Part shown: positions 24,451 to 36,439 of the stretch, piece after piece
How positions within the stretch are numbered: position 1 is the stretch's first letter
Layout: each line of letters begins with the position of its first letter
Assembly (NCBI GenBank): GCA_940671915.1
Contig: CALNVZ010003426.1
Span: forward strand, 3,724,639 to 3,788,638
Reading direction: 5' to 3'
DNA: 64,000 nt
Origin: Paracentrotus lividus
Lineage: Eukaryota; Echinodermata; Echinoidea; Camarodonta; Echinidae
Made by a program: the position numbers and the translations under genes
The notes under the pieces: model-generated
What the model saw: only the letters and a program-made list of their open reading frames with translations
What the model was told of the DNA's origin: nothing
The model's database searches: none

Positions 24451-24556
24451 GTATTATTACAAGAGAGAGATACTGGAGCGCGTCGACAAAGCGCGTCTCG
24501 TTTACAAGTTCGGCGAGAAGGCTGAAGGGTGGAGAAAAGTCATCGCGGATGAGTGA
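24451..24556 (+). CDS. ETS factor last coding exon: ETS domain C-terminus and stop
   Basis: Acceptor GTGTTCAG; the first base completes the split arginine codon. It encodes [20 protein letters not shown], then [14 protein letters not shown] and TGA at 24554-24556. The three tyrosines, KREILERV and RLVYKFG are ESE-family hallmarks, and the protein ends soon after the ETS domain as in ELF3, EHF and ELF5. Confidence 0.96.
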
Positions 24557-25945
24557 ACGACTGTTACCATAGAAACCAGGGAACGCCCTTGATGAGATTT
24601 GAAGATGAACCCGTGTGTGTGATGCGTGCCAAGAGGTTGATGACTGTTGTCTATGTAAAACCTTGATAAACTTTTCTGGATAAAAATCTTGATGAGAACG
24701 TTTTGGAAAGAATTTGATAATGGCTTCTTGAACCAAGAGCTGTTGAATTTTATAACCCCAGTTGTGGGCTAGTGAACAAAATATCTTTAGTGTTCAAGTA
24801 TGTCATCTACACCTGGGTACAGAGAGCCACAAGACAGAAATTACCGCGAACAGCCAAAGTATTACAATACAATGTCCATTTACAAGTATCAGATTTGAGC
24901 AGTATGTAGAATCGAGTTTTCCATCTACCAACTATTCCGGAGTTGCAGAAGTTGTAGGTGATTGTACAAAACCAACATAAATTGCCTTCCAAATGCTTCT
25001 TCTAACATGCAAAAGTGTGTTATGGCCCTCAAAATCTGTTCTTCCATTCTGAAGTTTTCAAATTGTGGAGGAATATTCCTTTGTATTCCAACCATCGCGA
25101 TTTAAAACCAGGAATAGTGGTCTTTCAAGATGTTCATCATTTTATAATCGTACCTTTCGTGAAACTCACTCTTATCTATCTTGAAATATTATGTAAAGTC
25201 AGTTTTTCATTGAACTTAATTTGCAATGTTGCGAAATTAATATTTTGTTTTCATTGCCCTAAATATGTTCCAATAAAGGAAAGCAACTCAAACAAAAAGT
25301 CATATTCGAATTTTCGTTTCAAAACAAATCAGGGATACAATTTAATTCAAACCTTACTAAATAGCACATCTTCCATATTTGAAATTTGGAATATAATGGT
25401 CAACCCATTTACTAAGGTTCCTGAATGAGTTTCGTTCCTGAAACTGCATGATGCTGTAAGGCCTAGAAGGACAAACTGTATATTTTGTGTGATAGTATTG
25501 TAAATATTTATGTCTTGATGAATATGTACATTATATGTAAATATTCACTTAAAAGTACTGTCTTTATGTACGACACTTACAGCACTATTTTTTTAAAGAT
25601 ATTATTCTTGAACATGTACAGAACTATCAGTGCTATCCATGTGTGTATGTGATTTCCTTAACTCAAGTGCCTGCATTAGCGCATTATAACGAAAGAAATA
25701 TTCACCAAATTCTCCTATTAATGTTTAAGAATTATATCCACAAAAACAACAAGTCTTTTTACTAAAGATATAATGTTTATGGATATGAAATTTTCTTCAT
25801 GTTAAGTTTTCGTAAAACTTGTAATATTTAAAAAAAACAAACAACAACAACAACCTTTGTCTTGCCTATGTACCGTACCATTAAAGTTTTGTTTAAAAGT
25901 GTGTTTAGTTTTAGAGACTGAAATCAATAAATTACACACCTTAAT
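24557..25945 (+). other. Probable 3' UTR of the ETS gene
   Basis: After the stop, AT-rich sequence without protein-like frames continues. AATAAA hexamers occur at 25272-25277 and 25926-25931, and an ATTAAA near 25880. A 3' UTR of about 0.7 or 1.4 kb is therefore plausible. The end point is inferred from hexamers only. Confidence 0.4.
25926..25931 (+). terminator. Candidate polyadenylation signal AATAAA (ETS gene)
   Basis: Canonical AATAAA, 1.37 kb after the ETS stop codon. The earlier copy at 25272-25277 is an equally valid candidate; transcript data are needed to choose. Confidence 0.3.
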
Positions 25946-26937
25946 GAGGATGTTTACGTTTAAGAATGAAGGTAGGAGCTAATTTTGGATCGAAGTCATT
26001 TCATAACTAATATTAAATTTCAGTTTAGAAAGCTTTAGGGAGCTAATATCAATAACCTGTCGAGATATTTTGTCTTGTTTATCTGTGTTTACGGTGTTGC
26101 TCTATAGTAATAACTATTATAAAAACAACACAATAATCTTACACCGTTCTTAAATCATAGTTATTTTAATAATGTCATCAATAGTGACGTGATGTTTCTC
26201 GGTCTTGAATTCCTTGAATTATTAATTTTTATTTTTTATTTTTTGCTCAATTTTCCACGCTCTCACACGAATACGTAAAGGCACAGTGTTTATGGAATTG
26301 CCTCGATATAAGATAAAAGTCTTCTGATAGTGCCGTTAAACCGAATAATTTATCCATAAATTGTTTCAAGAAACTTGGTATTTGAACTTTGTAATGAGCT
26401 CTTAAACATGTTAAACAAACCCCAAAATGTCTAATCAATGTTTTATTGTGGTGTAAGACTTGGGTTATAAAATGAAATCCGTGCAGTCTAATAAATGTCA
26501 TTTCATGTTTTAACATGATCTTTGCAGTGTATGCATAATGATATTGATAGATTACAATGAATTGTTCGAGTCAAAATGTCAAGTCAAAGTTTTAATTGCA
26601 TGTGGTTATGGTTGATTTGGACAATCTATTTGCATTTCATATGCAATACTGCACTGATGAAATTAATTTTCTAATCGTAAAACTAAGAGGTCATTTTGTT
26701 AGAATTTTTATCATTCCGTTTGTAAAGCGCATTTCCATGCAAAATAAAACCCATGAAAATGCCAATGATTATTGCCATATAAGTCTCTTGGATTTGTACC
26801 AGTACGAGACAATATGAGGTGCCAATTGAGCAGCTTTTTGTATTATTATTTTATCGATAATAGTAGATGATGATGATCTTGTACAGATTGGCGTGAATGC
26901 TATCATGAACTCGTCAGATAATCGATTGTAAATAGAA

Positions 26938-26978
<41 letters not shown>

Positions 26979-28179
26979 AGTACCATGATATTATACCAAT
27001 GACTTGAAAGTGTAATAGTGATTAGTTTATTTTGAACGTGCCTTAAATATCGAGATCCAACACAATATCAACAACAATAACAATATGATTATCAGAAATG
27101 TACATAGATGTATAAATATAACCTGCTGGCGGGTCCATAATGATGTATTATAATTATGTTTATTTTTGTTTTAGATTGATTTTATGCGGCGTATTTTCAC
27201 TAATGCTATTCTCACAACAAGTCGGTAATGCGCGTTTTTTGAAAGTGTTGCGAACTCCTGCGATTTCTTGCGTTTGGACAGGGCTGTAACATGAGTATAC
27301 GGTCACCTCAAACCTGCGTGCCTAAAATGAGGGTACCTCCGTGCGTCCAACGCAAGGAATTTATGTGGAATCCACCACAGGTCAGACGCAGAGATGCGCA
27401 CGACAGACGTAGGGCCGACGTACGACTGGTTGTAGTCAAAGTATTTTACTTGACTTTCGTTTTATATTTTCTGATCCCATACATTAAACCAAACCTCAAA
27501 TGATCCCGAGCGATTAAGATTATAAGTTTTTAACATGTTCAAAAGGGAACTTAGTGTAACATTCCAAGTTTTGATGTCAATTTTGAAATATAGAAATTAG
27601 CAGCTTATGCACTGAATCAGTTTTAAATAGGGACACTTCTGCCGTTTATAAAGTTGTTTGTAATATTTAAGAAAACACCATGGATTATTATCATTATGAC
27701 CACATTTTTAGCAAAATATATTTTTTGAAATAGGCCTACAAGCAGAAATTAACATGCTTCACATTAAATATTTATTCTTTTTCCCTAACATAGCACCAAC
27801 TAATCCTTATTTCACAAATTTACCGAATACATATCTGTACATACTGGACTTGACTCATGCTGCTATATCAGGCAAATGATCTTCCATCTTTTTATACTTG
27901 TTTTATCAAGTGCAACAGAACCTATGTCTTCCACTGTTACTTTCTACTTTTTCATTGCGATGTGAATATTTTGTACAATTTCTTATGTCAAGAAAACCGT
28001 AAATAAAATCACCACGAACATGACAAAAGTTTGATACATCAATGAATATTCTTGTGATAAAACTGCGTGTGAATATTCCAAATGTGCAGCTGAATGTGTA
28101 TGAGTGTGATATCGTGTGAGGATCTATAGTATATTTTGATATAAAGATAATTAAGATGATCATTTGGTCATTATGATCA
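25946..28179. other. Intergenic, no gene recognised
   Basis: AT-rich. A T32 run lies at 26941-26972. Short frames show no domain. An element-like GC-richer patch at 27230-27450 contains TTGCGTTTGGAC and GTCCAACGCAAGG, which pair weakly. Confidence 0.55.
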
Positions 28180-28313
28180 CAGGCGCGGATCCAAGAAAGT
28201 CGAATTGAATGCATTTCGGGGGCCCAATTGTCTGGGGACAAAGAGCCGCTTTTGTTCCCAGACAATTGGGCCCCCGAAATGCATTCAATTCGATTTTCTT
28301 CGATCCGCGCCTG
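28180..28313. mobile_element. Near-perfect palindromic MITE, 134 bp
   Basis: It opens CAGGCGCGGATCCAAGAAAG, TCGAATTGAATGCATTTCGG, GGGCCCAATTGTCTGGG and then reads back as the complement. Only a few bases form the loop (about 28240-28254). GATCA flanks both sides, a possible 5-bp target duplication. The ends resemble hAT-type termini. Confidence 0.88.
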
Positions 28314-28939
28314 GATCAATATGATTATAATTTAAATACTCGAGACACTATTGCTATCATGTCTCATTTAATAGTATCATGTCGTGTAAGCGAACCGTGG
28401 GAAGATCTGCTCAATTCGAATGCAATCAAATCAATATATTTTTAAGAGCCCGCGATCCAAGAGGGAAAATCCGAAATCGTTTACAAAATGCAAAAGCCAA
28501 CGATGGTTTGATAAACACGTTATATTTCAAAGAATAAAATGAATCTCACTGAAAATCCCTTTCTGGCCTGACAATACTAAATCATACTATTTTGAATTCT
28601 TTGGGTGAAGTTCCAATTGTTATTCATACAGGTGAGGAATGTGATGAAAAATGGATTCGCATATTCTCATGACCATATTTAGATTTAAATAAAAGACCTG
28701 GGAATATTTCATTCGGAGTGCTTTACATCGTTGTATGTTTCATTGTTGGATCGCCATGCATGAAGTATACAGGAGTTTGAACCTCGTTCGTTTTGGATCA
28801 TGAACCATGTATAATACTGTCCTATTTAATATTACGTGGTGACAACAGGACGTTGGTTTTTTTTTTACAAGTGCATGTCTCACAGGCCTCTGGCGGTTGC
28901 CAACTGCTGTCATGGCTGTGATTCAAATTCTTTTTTTTT

Positions 28940-29036
28940 TTTTTTTTTTTTTTAAGTATATTATCTGATAAATGTATTTTAACTATTGCGATTGGAAAAT
29001 AAATACAATACAATACAAATACAATACAATTCCCTG
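28940..29036. repeat. Poly-T and (TACAA)n run
   Basis: A T-rich run at 28931-28953 and imperfect AATAC/AATACA units at 29000-29030, similar to LINE tail repeats. A matching (TTGTA)n lies at 37590-37612. Confidence 0.6.
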
Positions 29037-29214
29037 TTTTCAAAAAGACTGTAGTAGGAGTATGGTCACCTTGCTCCTGAGTGAATGTAAAAACAAAACC
29101 GTAAACCTTCTAAGTTTATACTATTTAGGAAAATTAAAGGTGTAATTAACAGTTTCACTTTTGAAAACAACAGTCTAACTTTTAATATATAAAAAATTAC
29201 GTACTGAAAGTCAT

Positions 29215-30425
29215 TAGGGAGCTTTCGCTGGACTACGGGGACGCTAATCTAGAACGTTAGCTTTATGGATGACTTTATTTTCAAAATAGCTCAAACCCCA
29301 AACTCCTGCATACTGTTAGTACAGGAAAAAGAGTGTGTAAATCTGGTATTTGCTAGAAACGGCTGGCAAGCGTTTAAATTACAAGTTTTCGTGTGCACAA
29401 ACGAGGGTTTCCCTTAGCTACAAGAGATAGGGCGCCACACCTGTAATTATCATCTCATTGAGACTTTGTGTTAAATTTGAGGTTTGATAAATTTATATAA
29501 AATCAGCCTTAAATTCACTCGGTGATTGGTCATGTGGAACGGATAGACAAATTATTCCTCCTTTCTAATTTAGCCAAGAAACTAGCTGTTTACCGGCTCA
29601 TTTTAAAAATAAATCGATATAGCGCCCCCTCATGCCGAAACTAACTCAATTGGCAGTCAAAAGTAAGAATTTGATATCAAACCTTGCGCTTCTAATATAG
29701 TGCCAAGCCTTAACATTAATTTCTTCCCAGTTTTAGCATACGAAGCTTAACGATTGCCCTTCCGATAACCATTCTTAAATGTGAATCATATGCACACATT
29801 TTTGTCTATCAGCTGTTCAAAGTTTTAAAATTTTCGGAAGGGTTGGGTCGAATGAATATTTTTTGCTCTCTGTCGGTAATTAAGCGTGTGTGACCATAGC
29901 TCCCCGTTGTCAAAATCTACAACGCTATTTTGGGGAAATGTACGTTCTCCCGAAACGTAGAACGTTTCTAGGTTCTCAGCTGAGAACGTAAGTCAGTTAT
30001 AATAAGCGAGCGCTTTGATAGGAATGTATACAGGCATTTCCCCCTTTGCTAAAACATAAAAGAAGCATACTTTGATTTGACTAATCATAAAGGCTGGGCG
30101 GTAGGTTATTTCTTTTCATATCAGCAATGTTTTAGGTCAGCTGTTATACGCATAGATGCATTTGTCACAATAAAATCTTAGTATGAAAAAAAGAAAGAAC
30201 TAGGTATCCCCAGTAAAGTAGCCTTTGGATTGAATTCTTATTGCAACAATAGACGTTACAATGTCTCACAAGCCAAAGGGAACATGTGCGGTTACCATTG
30301 GAAACTTTTATTCAAAGTTATTGAAGAAGATAGAAAACGAGGGTTTGCAGGCATTTTGAAAATAGTGCCCTCTTTTTTGCTAACGTTCTAGATTAGCGTC
30401 CCCGTAGTCCAGCGAAAGCTCCCTA
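29215..30425. mobile_element. 1.2 kb non-autonomous DNA transposon with perfect 46-bp TIRs
   Basis: The left terminus (29215-29260) starts TAGGGAGCTTTCGCTGGACT and ends AGAACGTTAG; the right terminus (30380-30425) is its reverse complement with no mismatch that I see. The interior is AT-rich without a transposase frame. If the outer TA on each side is the target site, it would be Tc1/mariner-like. The perfect ends suggest a fairly recent insertion. Confidence 0.88.
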
Positions 30426-30602
30426 TTATTTTGTTTTAGCACCCAAGTTCACATCGGATTCAGCTTACAAGTCCGGAGATTAATATGAAGTATGACTTAA
30501 CATTTGTGGTCATTTTAAAGATTAACTAATATTCTGTCCTAAGATGCCAAATCTATATATACCTGTATTTAAAGGGGAAAAAATGGTTGTGTCCTAGGCT
30601 TT

Positions 30603-30684
30603 AAAAACCTGTGTCGAATTCGGCTTATATCAAGTTTAGGCAAAGCATCCCATTTTCAAGGCGAATTCGACACAAGTTTTGTGC
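30603..30684. repeat. Small fold-back, about 80 bp
   Basis: AAAACCTGTGTCGAATTCGG and GCGAATTCGACACAAGTTTT pair across a 35-bp loop. Confidence 0.65.
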
Positions 30685-31144
30685 TCAGTCATCCTTGAAA
30701 CCCGCAGTGTAAATTTCATATCATTTAGATAGAATGTAATTTAGTGTGAAATAGGAATTACTAGCTCAAATAGCTTATAAACTTTTAACATGAGGCTCCC
30801 AATCTTGGATATACACTTTTCAAGGACTCGATTTGAGAAACAGACCATGTTATTATCAACAATAACACTCTCATCAAGGAGATGGAAGGCCATCTCTCTG
30901 CTTTCTAAGTCTTTTTTTCTTGAAACGTAGGTTTCAAGACCTCTTTTTATCTTTATGAACTCAAGAGATTCGTTTGCCAAGTTTAATGCTTGCATCACCT
31001 AAAATAATCATCCCAATATATTCAGCGATAATATTTGTCAGGAAGCTTAATTGTTATTAAAAGGAAGAGAAGGTTTGTTTTTCTGTTTCATATTTCTGTT
31101 CGCCAGTGAACTTTCATTACCATGAAGGGTTATACCAAAGATCT

Positions 31145-31498
31145 GGGCCCGTATTTCATAAATGTTGGACTTAAGCATGACACCTAAGCATTTTAAAAAA
31201 TCTTTTTGGTAAAATCAATTCTTGTTTTAATTTAAGAATTTTGTCTAGGCCTATTTTTGACAGTTAAGCATACATTCTTTGATTTGGGCTAAGTCAAAAG
31301 TCTTAAATGGAGTTGCGCCTACAAATACGCACATAAGAAAAGATAATTTTACCCTACCTAGTGGCTTAACTTGGATGTTGATTATATGACAAGCTCATTT
31401 GAGACCAAAATTAAACAGGACAGTATTAATAAAATTCAGACGTTTGCTTAATGCTTTCTCAGCTGAGACAAAGTGCTTAAGTATAGTTTATGGGCCCT
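31145..31498. repeat. Degraded element with GGGCCC inverted ends
   Basis: The left GGGCCCGTATTTCATAAA and ACTTAAGCA are loosely mirrored by TGCTTAAGTATAGTTTATGGGCCC at the right. Arms are gapped. Confidence 0.45.
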
Positions 31499-31507
31499 GA
31501 TGAATAT

Positions 31508-31648
31508 CTGGGGCCCGTTTCTCGAAACCGTCATAAGTCTAAGTTTTAGACAACCAATAGGGAAACGTGTTGTAGAATTAACAAGCGTTTCAATGGGATG
31601 TCCATGAACTCAAATAGACTTATGACGGTTTCGAGAAACAGGCCCCAG
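31508..31648. mobile_element. MITE, 141 bp
   Basis: CTGGGGCCCGTTTCTCGAAA, CCGTCATAAGTCT is mirrored by AGACTTATGACGG, TTTCGAGAAACAGGCCCCAG at the right end. No frame. Confidence 0.82.
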
Positions 31649-32019
31649 GATGACATTAGCTTTATGATTTATTTGATCGAAGAATAAGAATCTGATGGCA
31701 TCGAATTTATTTATTTGAAATACTATACTAATAATCAATCGTCCTTCTTTTACACAAACCCAAAAATCGATTGTTTAGTGGAGGGTGATGATTTTTTATT
31801 TATTTATTTATTTTTATAATTTTTTTTTTGGGGGGGGGGATTTGTACCACTGAGTAGCCTAACTTTATATTTCAACTTCCTTCATCAATTTATTCAAGCA
31901 AATCATTGTAAAACGTAAATCGTCTGTAATGTATTATATCACGATACAGAGTGTTGTCATAGATACGAATGTCGTCAATTTATTGAAGCGCATTGCAAAT
32001 TTTTTTTTTTTTTTTTTTT

Positions 32020-32043
32020 NNNNNNNNNNNNNNNNNNNNNNNN
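32020..32043. other. Assembly gap (24 N) inside a poly-T run
   Basis: 24 unknown bases lie between T runs. The true length of the tract is not known. Confidence 0.99.
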
Positions 32044-32057
32044 TTTTTTTTTTTTTT

Positions 32058-32112
32058 TTTTGTGAACTTAACATGAAATGTATACACATTTTATGTTAAG
32101 TTCACAAAAAAA
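32058..32112. repeat. Hairpin beside the assembly gap
   Basis: TTTTTTGTGAACTTAACAT and ATGTTAAGTTCACAAAAAA form arms of about 20 bp around a short loop, just right of the gap. Confidence 0.75.
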
Positions 32113-33514
32113 AATGAGAACAACTATTGTGTCAATAATTGTTTAGAAATCGGATTATCAAAGAAAAAGTTGCAAAAAAATACAGGGTTTTCCCCTTAGG
32201 AACCTGGTCCCACGAGGAGAGGAAAGAAATCATTGTCATTAATATCCTAGAAACATCTTGAACTCACATTTTAGGAATAGGTGCCAATAATTATATTCGA
32301 AACTTCTGAATGTTTGTTTTTCCTCAATTTTATAGCTTGTCTTGGCACTTGCCTGTGCACATGATTGTATGATTTTGGGTATCTGAAGATCTAAGAGTTG
32401 AATAATTACAGTAATTTATTTATTATTATTTTTTTTTTTTTGAAGAACATGAATAGGTTCAATCAGTCATAGCACTAGTAATATATCATGTACTATTATT
32501 CTTTCATTCTAAATCTATTTGACAAATATATATTGGAATGTCACTCATTGTCAAAAGTATTTGCCTGGACTTTGAATATTATCAAGTACTATTCATAAAC
32601 ATTTCTGTTCAAATAATGATAAAACGTGTTTTGGGGTTCCCCTTGCGAGTCCCTAAATCTCAGGTTTGCTTGTCTAGAAAGATTGTTGACTCTTTTCTTT
32701 CTTTCTTTTTTTTTTTTTTTTTTTTAAATGTGGGTTCCAAAACATTTTATAGAAAAGGACGCAAAAACTAGGTTTTATTAATACACTCTAAAAAACGATA
32801 ATAAATTGATTCCGCTCCGGGTACATTGGATTCATACCCCAATTGTGCCAATTGATCGGGAACACGGGGAACGGGATCAGTTTGATAGTATTTATTTATT
32901 TATTTTATTCATTTTTTAAAATTTTTTTATTGTACTTAATCAAATACAAAATTGGTCTTCAGTGTTTAAACTGACCAATACTCGACAAGACATCACGTGA
33001 CAATAATTTAAGATAAAACATAATTTTTACATTATCGAGCTCAAAGCGAGAGCGAACTGACCAACAGTACAACACTCTGATTGACTGTGTGTTATAAATA
33101 GATAATCTTAAAATATACCTTTTGAAATAAATATTAACGATACAGTGTATAAATTAACCTACAATTTTATTTTTATTGGGAAACTAAAATATTTTGAGGG
33201 GAAAAGTATTTGTTTTGCTATTTGGTAACATGATTATCTCGGTGCGAATTCATTGAGTAGTGAAAAAATGTGTTATTATTTAATTGGGCCTGTTTCATAA
33301 GACTACACTGCTCAGGATGTTGCATTATGGGTTAGGAATCAGGGCAGAATTGAGAAGTTGAGGATTAGAGGTGGCTTCTGGTTCGTATTGGCTTTAAAGG
33401 GATTGTTTTTACATCATTAAAATAAATCACTCTTCCAGCAAATGAAATTGTAGCCTGAAATTTTTAAGCCAACCGGTTGTTTCATTATATTGATGGATGA
33501 ATATCACAAATTCA

Positions 33515-33653
33515 GGGGGGCATTTCATCAAAGGACTTGTCAGACGTTTTATCCGACAAACTGTTATAAGCTACTGAAATGCTTGCATCTGATTGGCTGA
33601 GAGCAAATTTGTCGGATAAAATGTCCGACAAGTCCTTTGATGAAATGCCCTCC
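33515..33653. mobile_element. MITE copy 1 (CATTTCATCAAAGGACTTGT family)
   Basis: A 139-bp fold-back with ends GGGCATTTCATCAAAGGACT and AGTCCTTTGATGAAATGCCC. The inside includes GCATCTGATTGGCTGAGAGC. It is nearly identical to the copy at 34085-34223 and in the same orientation. Confidence 0.88.
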
Positions 33654-33674
33654 TGAAAGGTACCAAGGGACACA

Positions 33675-33981
33675 TACACTGTAAAAAAATATATGTATTT
33701 TTACAGCAAATCTGCTGTCAGCAGAGTCGCTATAAAAAATGTAATTTAAAATACACTTTTGTTGTAAATTTCTCCTGCAAATAATTACATGAGAAATACA
33801 AAATATACATCAGGAGTAACACATTTGTTCCGTTTTAACCAAATACGTAAGCTTTAGAACTCTAATTATTTTTTTCCCTTCTCTTTCATAAATTCTTAGA
33901 GGAGAAATTTACAACAAAACTGTTTTTTAAATTACATTTTTGTATGGCGACTCTGCTGACATCACTTTGCTGTATTTTTCC

Positions 33982-34033
<52 letters not shown>

Positions 34034-34039
34034 GGTGTA
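33675..34039. mobile_element. TACACTGTAAAA element with poly-T run
   Basis: The left end TACACTGTAAAAAA is mirrored by TTTTTAACGGTGTA. The inner arms CAGCAGAGTCGC and GCGACTCTGCTGAC also pair. A T-run of about 49 (33982-34030) lies inside the right end. Related to the element at 36440-36667 by its CACTGTAAAA ends. Confidence 0.7.
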
Positions 34040-34084
34040 GAGTAGTACTGCGGTCTATGGATGAAAAATTATCTAGTTGTTTCT

Positions 34085-34223
34085 GGGGAGCGTGTCATCT
34101 AAGGACTTGTCGGACGTTTTATCCGACAAACTGTTATAAGCTACTAAAATGCTTGCATCTGATTGGCTGAGAGCAAATTTGTCGGATAAAATATCCGACA
34201 AGTCCTTTGATGAAATGCCCTCC
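34085..34223. mobile_element. MITE copy 2 (same family as 33515)
   Basis: 139 bp, direct orientation relative to copy 1. It differs by a few substitutions, mostly at the left end. The open frame starting inside it is an artefact. Confidence 0.88.
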
Positions 34224-36439
34224 GGGTCTCTTGCACTTTATTGTGCAGCATTTAATGAAGCAATGGAAATGAAATTTTCAGGGTTTCATCTTGACCCAAT
34301 ATTAAATGCACTGATAGCTCAAGTTTTTGCTAGCCTCCATAAAGTTATTCTACATCCCTTTAAACCATTAAAAACTGATGAAAACTAAAGTCTCGACAAT
34401 TTCAGGTCGTAACAGTAAGAGAGGAATTTGGCCTGTCTGTCACACCGTCGCGCGTCGAGAAATGGTTTGCTTTGTATTTGAGGTATACCTATATGGTCTA
34501 CTTTAGAGTCCAAATAATAATAAAGTAAATCAATAGGAATATATATAATGTTTGTTCTTTTTTCAAAATAGAATTACATATCGTAATGGGGAAATAGGCC
34601 CACGGATTCAATTGCAAGCTTTATATAAATTTAGTTGAATATCACCATGTCCCTTAATGATCCCATGATTCCCATTAAACGATTAAAAACTGATATTTAT
34701 ACATTGATATATTCCATAAAACTGGGCATGCCCAGACTTGAAAATGAAGTAATCTGTAAGCTCTAGTTTTAGTTCTTGATGAGTAGACGAAATATTAATG
34801 TGTCTTAAATTATCAGTGATGTCGTTAAAACCATGGACCCTCTACCAAAGTGTGCAAATATGACTGCAAATATAACTGCATTCAATCTATCGCGTCAAGT
34901 GAGGGCGGAAATTAACCAAACCATACGGTACGACCTATTTCATTTCAAAGAACAAAAATATATAGGCCTACTGGAATTACTAGGGGCGTCGTTCGTCGCA
35001 TCCATGTGAAGTGTTCAGAAAGTAAAACAAATCTTCTAAAATATATAATTTTTGAGGGAAAAAGAAAAGAAAAAGAAAAGAAAAGAAAAGAAAAGAATAG
35101 AACAGAAAATAAAATAAAATATAAATTTACATTTTTGATCGGTGGTTATAACTGAAAAAAATTGGGATGGGAAGGATGACATATAGAGCAAGAGAGAGAG
35201 AGAGACAGAGAGACAGAAAGGGTGATAGAATAATGATGATTGTGCGTGTAATGCATATTCTTGTTTTTTTTATAATTGAAAGAATTGACTGAACTGAACA
35301 TTAAAGCTTAATTTCAACCGAAAGCGTTGTTATTCTAACAATAAGTACAAATCAAAACCGTTTGGTAGTGTGACGTCACGTTGTATTCACTAAATCTCGT
35401 CTTGTTTTGCTATTGTCTTCTTTTCTTTCTTTCCGCCCCTGAAAAAAAATCGATACGATTTAGACTCGAATTTACTTGATATCTCCTTATAAGGAAATAA
35501 TTTGCACTTAACCCAGAAACAAACAAAATTCCACTCTTCTTTGTGCAATTGTTAGCCCTTTTTAAAATAAAATCAATTCGAGTGTATACGATACAATCAC
35601 GACCATGATTTGCCTTGACAAGACACATTATGTGACCGTATGTTTATCTGATAACACTATCTTACATTATGTTATTGTTAAGACAATATGGTATGTTATA
35701 TTATATGACAGTCGTAGCTTAGACAAACAAACTTGTTAAACTGGCAAGGTCGACTATACACAAATTGAAACAAAAGTGGTTATGAAAAGAAAATTGGAGA
35801 GCGAGACTCACAATATAGGAAAGTCCGTCCTTGTAATATCTCACATGTAATGCAATGTTCAAGTTCATTACGGGCATCACCTCCATTTCATCACACTTTT
35901 AACGTCTACCATACCAAACTGAGGCGGCTTTGATCATCTCTGCTAATCGCAAGAGATAATCCTGATCCGATTCTTCTTAAGAATCTGTGGCCATGAACCT
36001 TGAAATTGAGATCCGTATAATGATACACAGGTGTGTGTTCTTACCTTTCAACTCTAGTATCTACCAAAACATGAGAGGGTGAATGTAAAAAGGGAGAGAA
36101 AGAAAGAGAAGCAGATATAGATAGATATTTTGATATGGAAAGAGAAAGGGGGGAAAGAGAGAGAGAGAGAGAGAGAGAGAAAAAAAAAAGAGAAAGAAAG
36201 AGAGAGCAAGAAAGGGAGGGGTGAGGAGAGAATGAGGGAGAAAGCTGCCGAATGACATGACTGTATATTTTGTAAATTTGTTCTGAACTGCTCACTAAGC
36301 TGGTGGTAATACTGAATTGGGTATACTGCAGTCGAACCACGGACCTACTCAACCGTGGTACACTAACCACTGGACCACGCTATTACGTTAGGAAAATTTA
36401 TTAAATCCCTAATTTATTTGAATATGATTCAAAAGGGCA
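34224..36439. other. Intergenic, simple repeats only
   Basis: It holds AAAAG-type runs (35055-35125), (GA)n near 35190-35215 and a (GA)n tract at 36080-36240. No coding sequence recognised; the open frames in 36041-36370 run through the GA tract. Confidence 0.6.
36325..36386 (-). repeat. tRNA-like SINE head fragment
   Basis: On the minus strand TGGTCCAGTGGTTAGTG resembles box A and GTGGTTCGACTGC resembles box B. A similar box A (GTGGTCTAGCGGTTAGGG, minus) occurs near 36897-36922. Neither folds convincingly into a whole tRNA. Confidence 0.5.

Larger units (their letters stand above)
9283..24556 (+). other. Gene span: ESE/ELF3-like ETS transcription factor with AT-hook
   Basis: Eight coding exons (9429-9455, 13196-13478, 16967-17068, 20297-20449, 21702-21806, 22455-22682, 23246-23438, 24451-24556) join through GT-AG introns into one frame of 1197 nt, 398 residues plus stop. 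The product should be a nuclear sequence-specific transcription factor binding GGAA-core sites. Visible order: Trp-free Pro/Ser/Thr-rich N-terminal half, a psi-K-x-E site (IKPE, 174-177), a serine run (253-265), an AT-hook with core RGRP (274-277), and an ETS domain (about 302-385). The ETS C-terminal part ([12 protein letters not shown] then RLVYKFG) is most like the ESE subfamily (ELF3, EHF, ELF5), and the AT-hook points to ELF3. The length is near human ELF3 (371). No PNT domain is visible, which is odd for ESE proteins. The ETS family call is certain; the subfamily is likely. Confidence 0.9.

Noticed and set aside
27291-27503. Basic 70-residue frame (Arg-rich, RRRDAHDRRRADVR)
   Set aside because: No splice context, homology or neighbouring exons; it lies in a patch that looks like a degraded repeat.
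36041-36370. Leu/Ser-rich minus-strand frames resembling a membrane protein
   Set aside because: The hydrophobic look comes from a (GA)n tract read as CT on the other strand.
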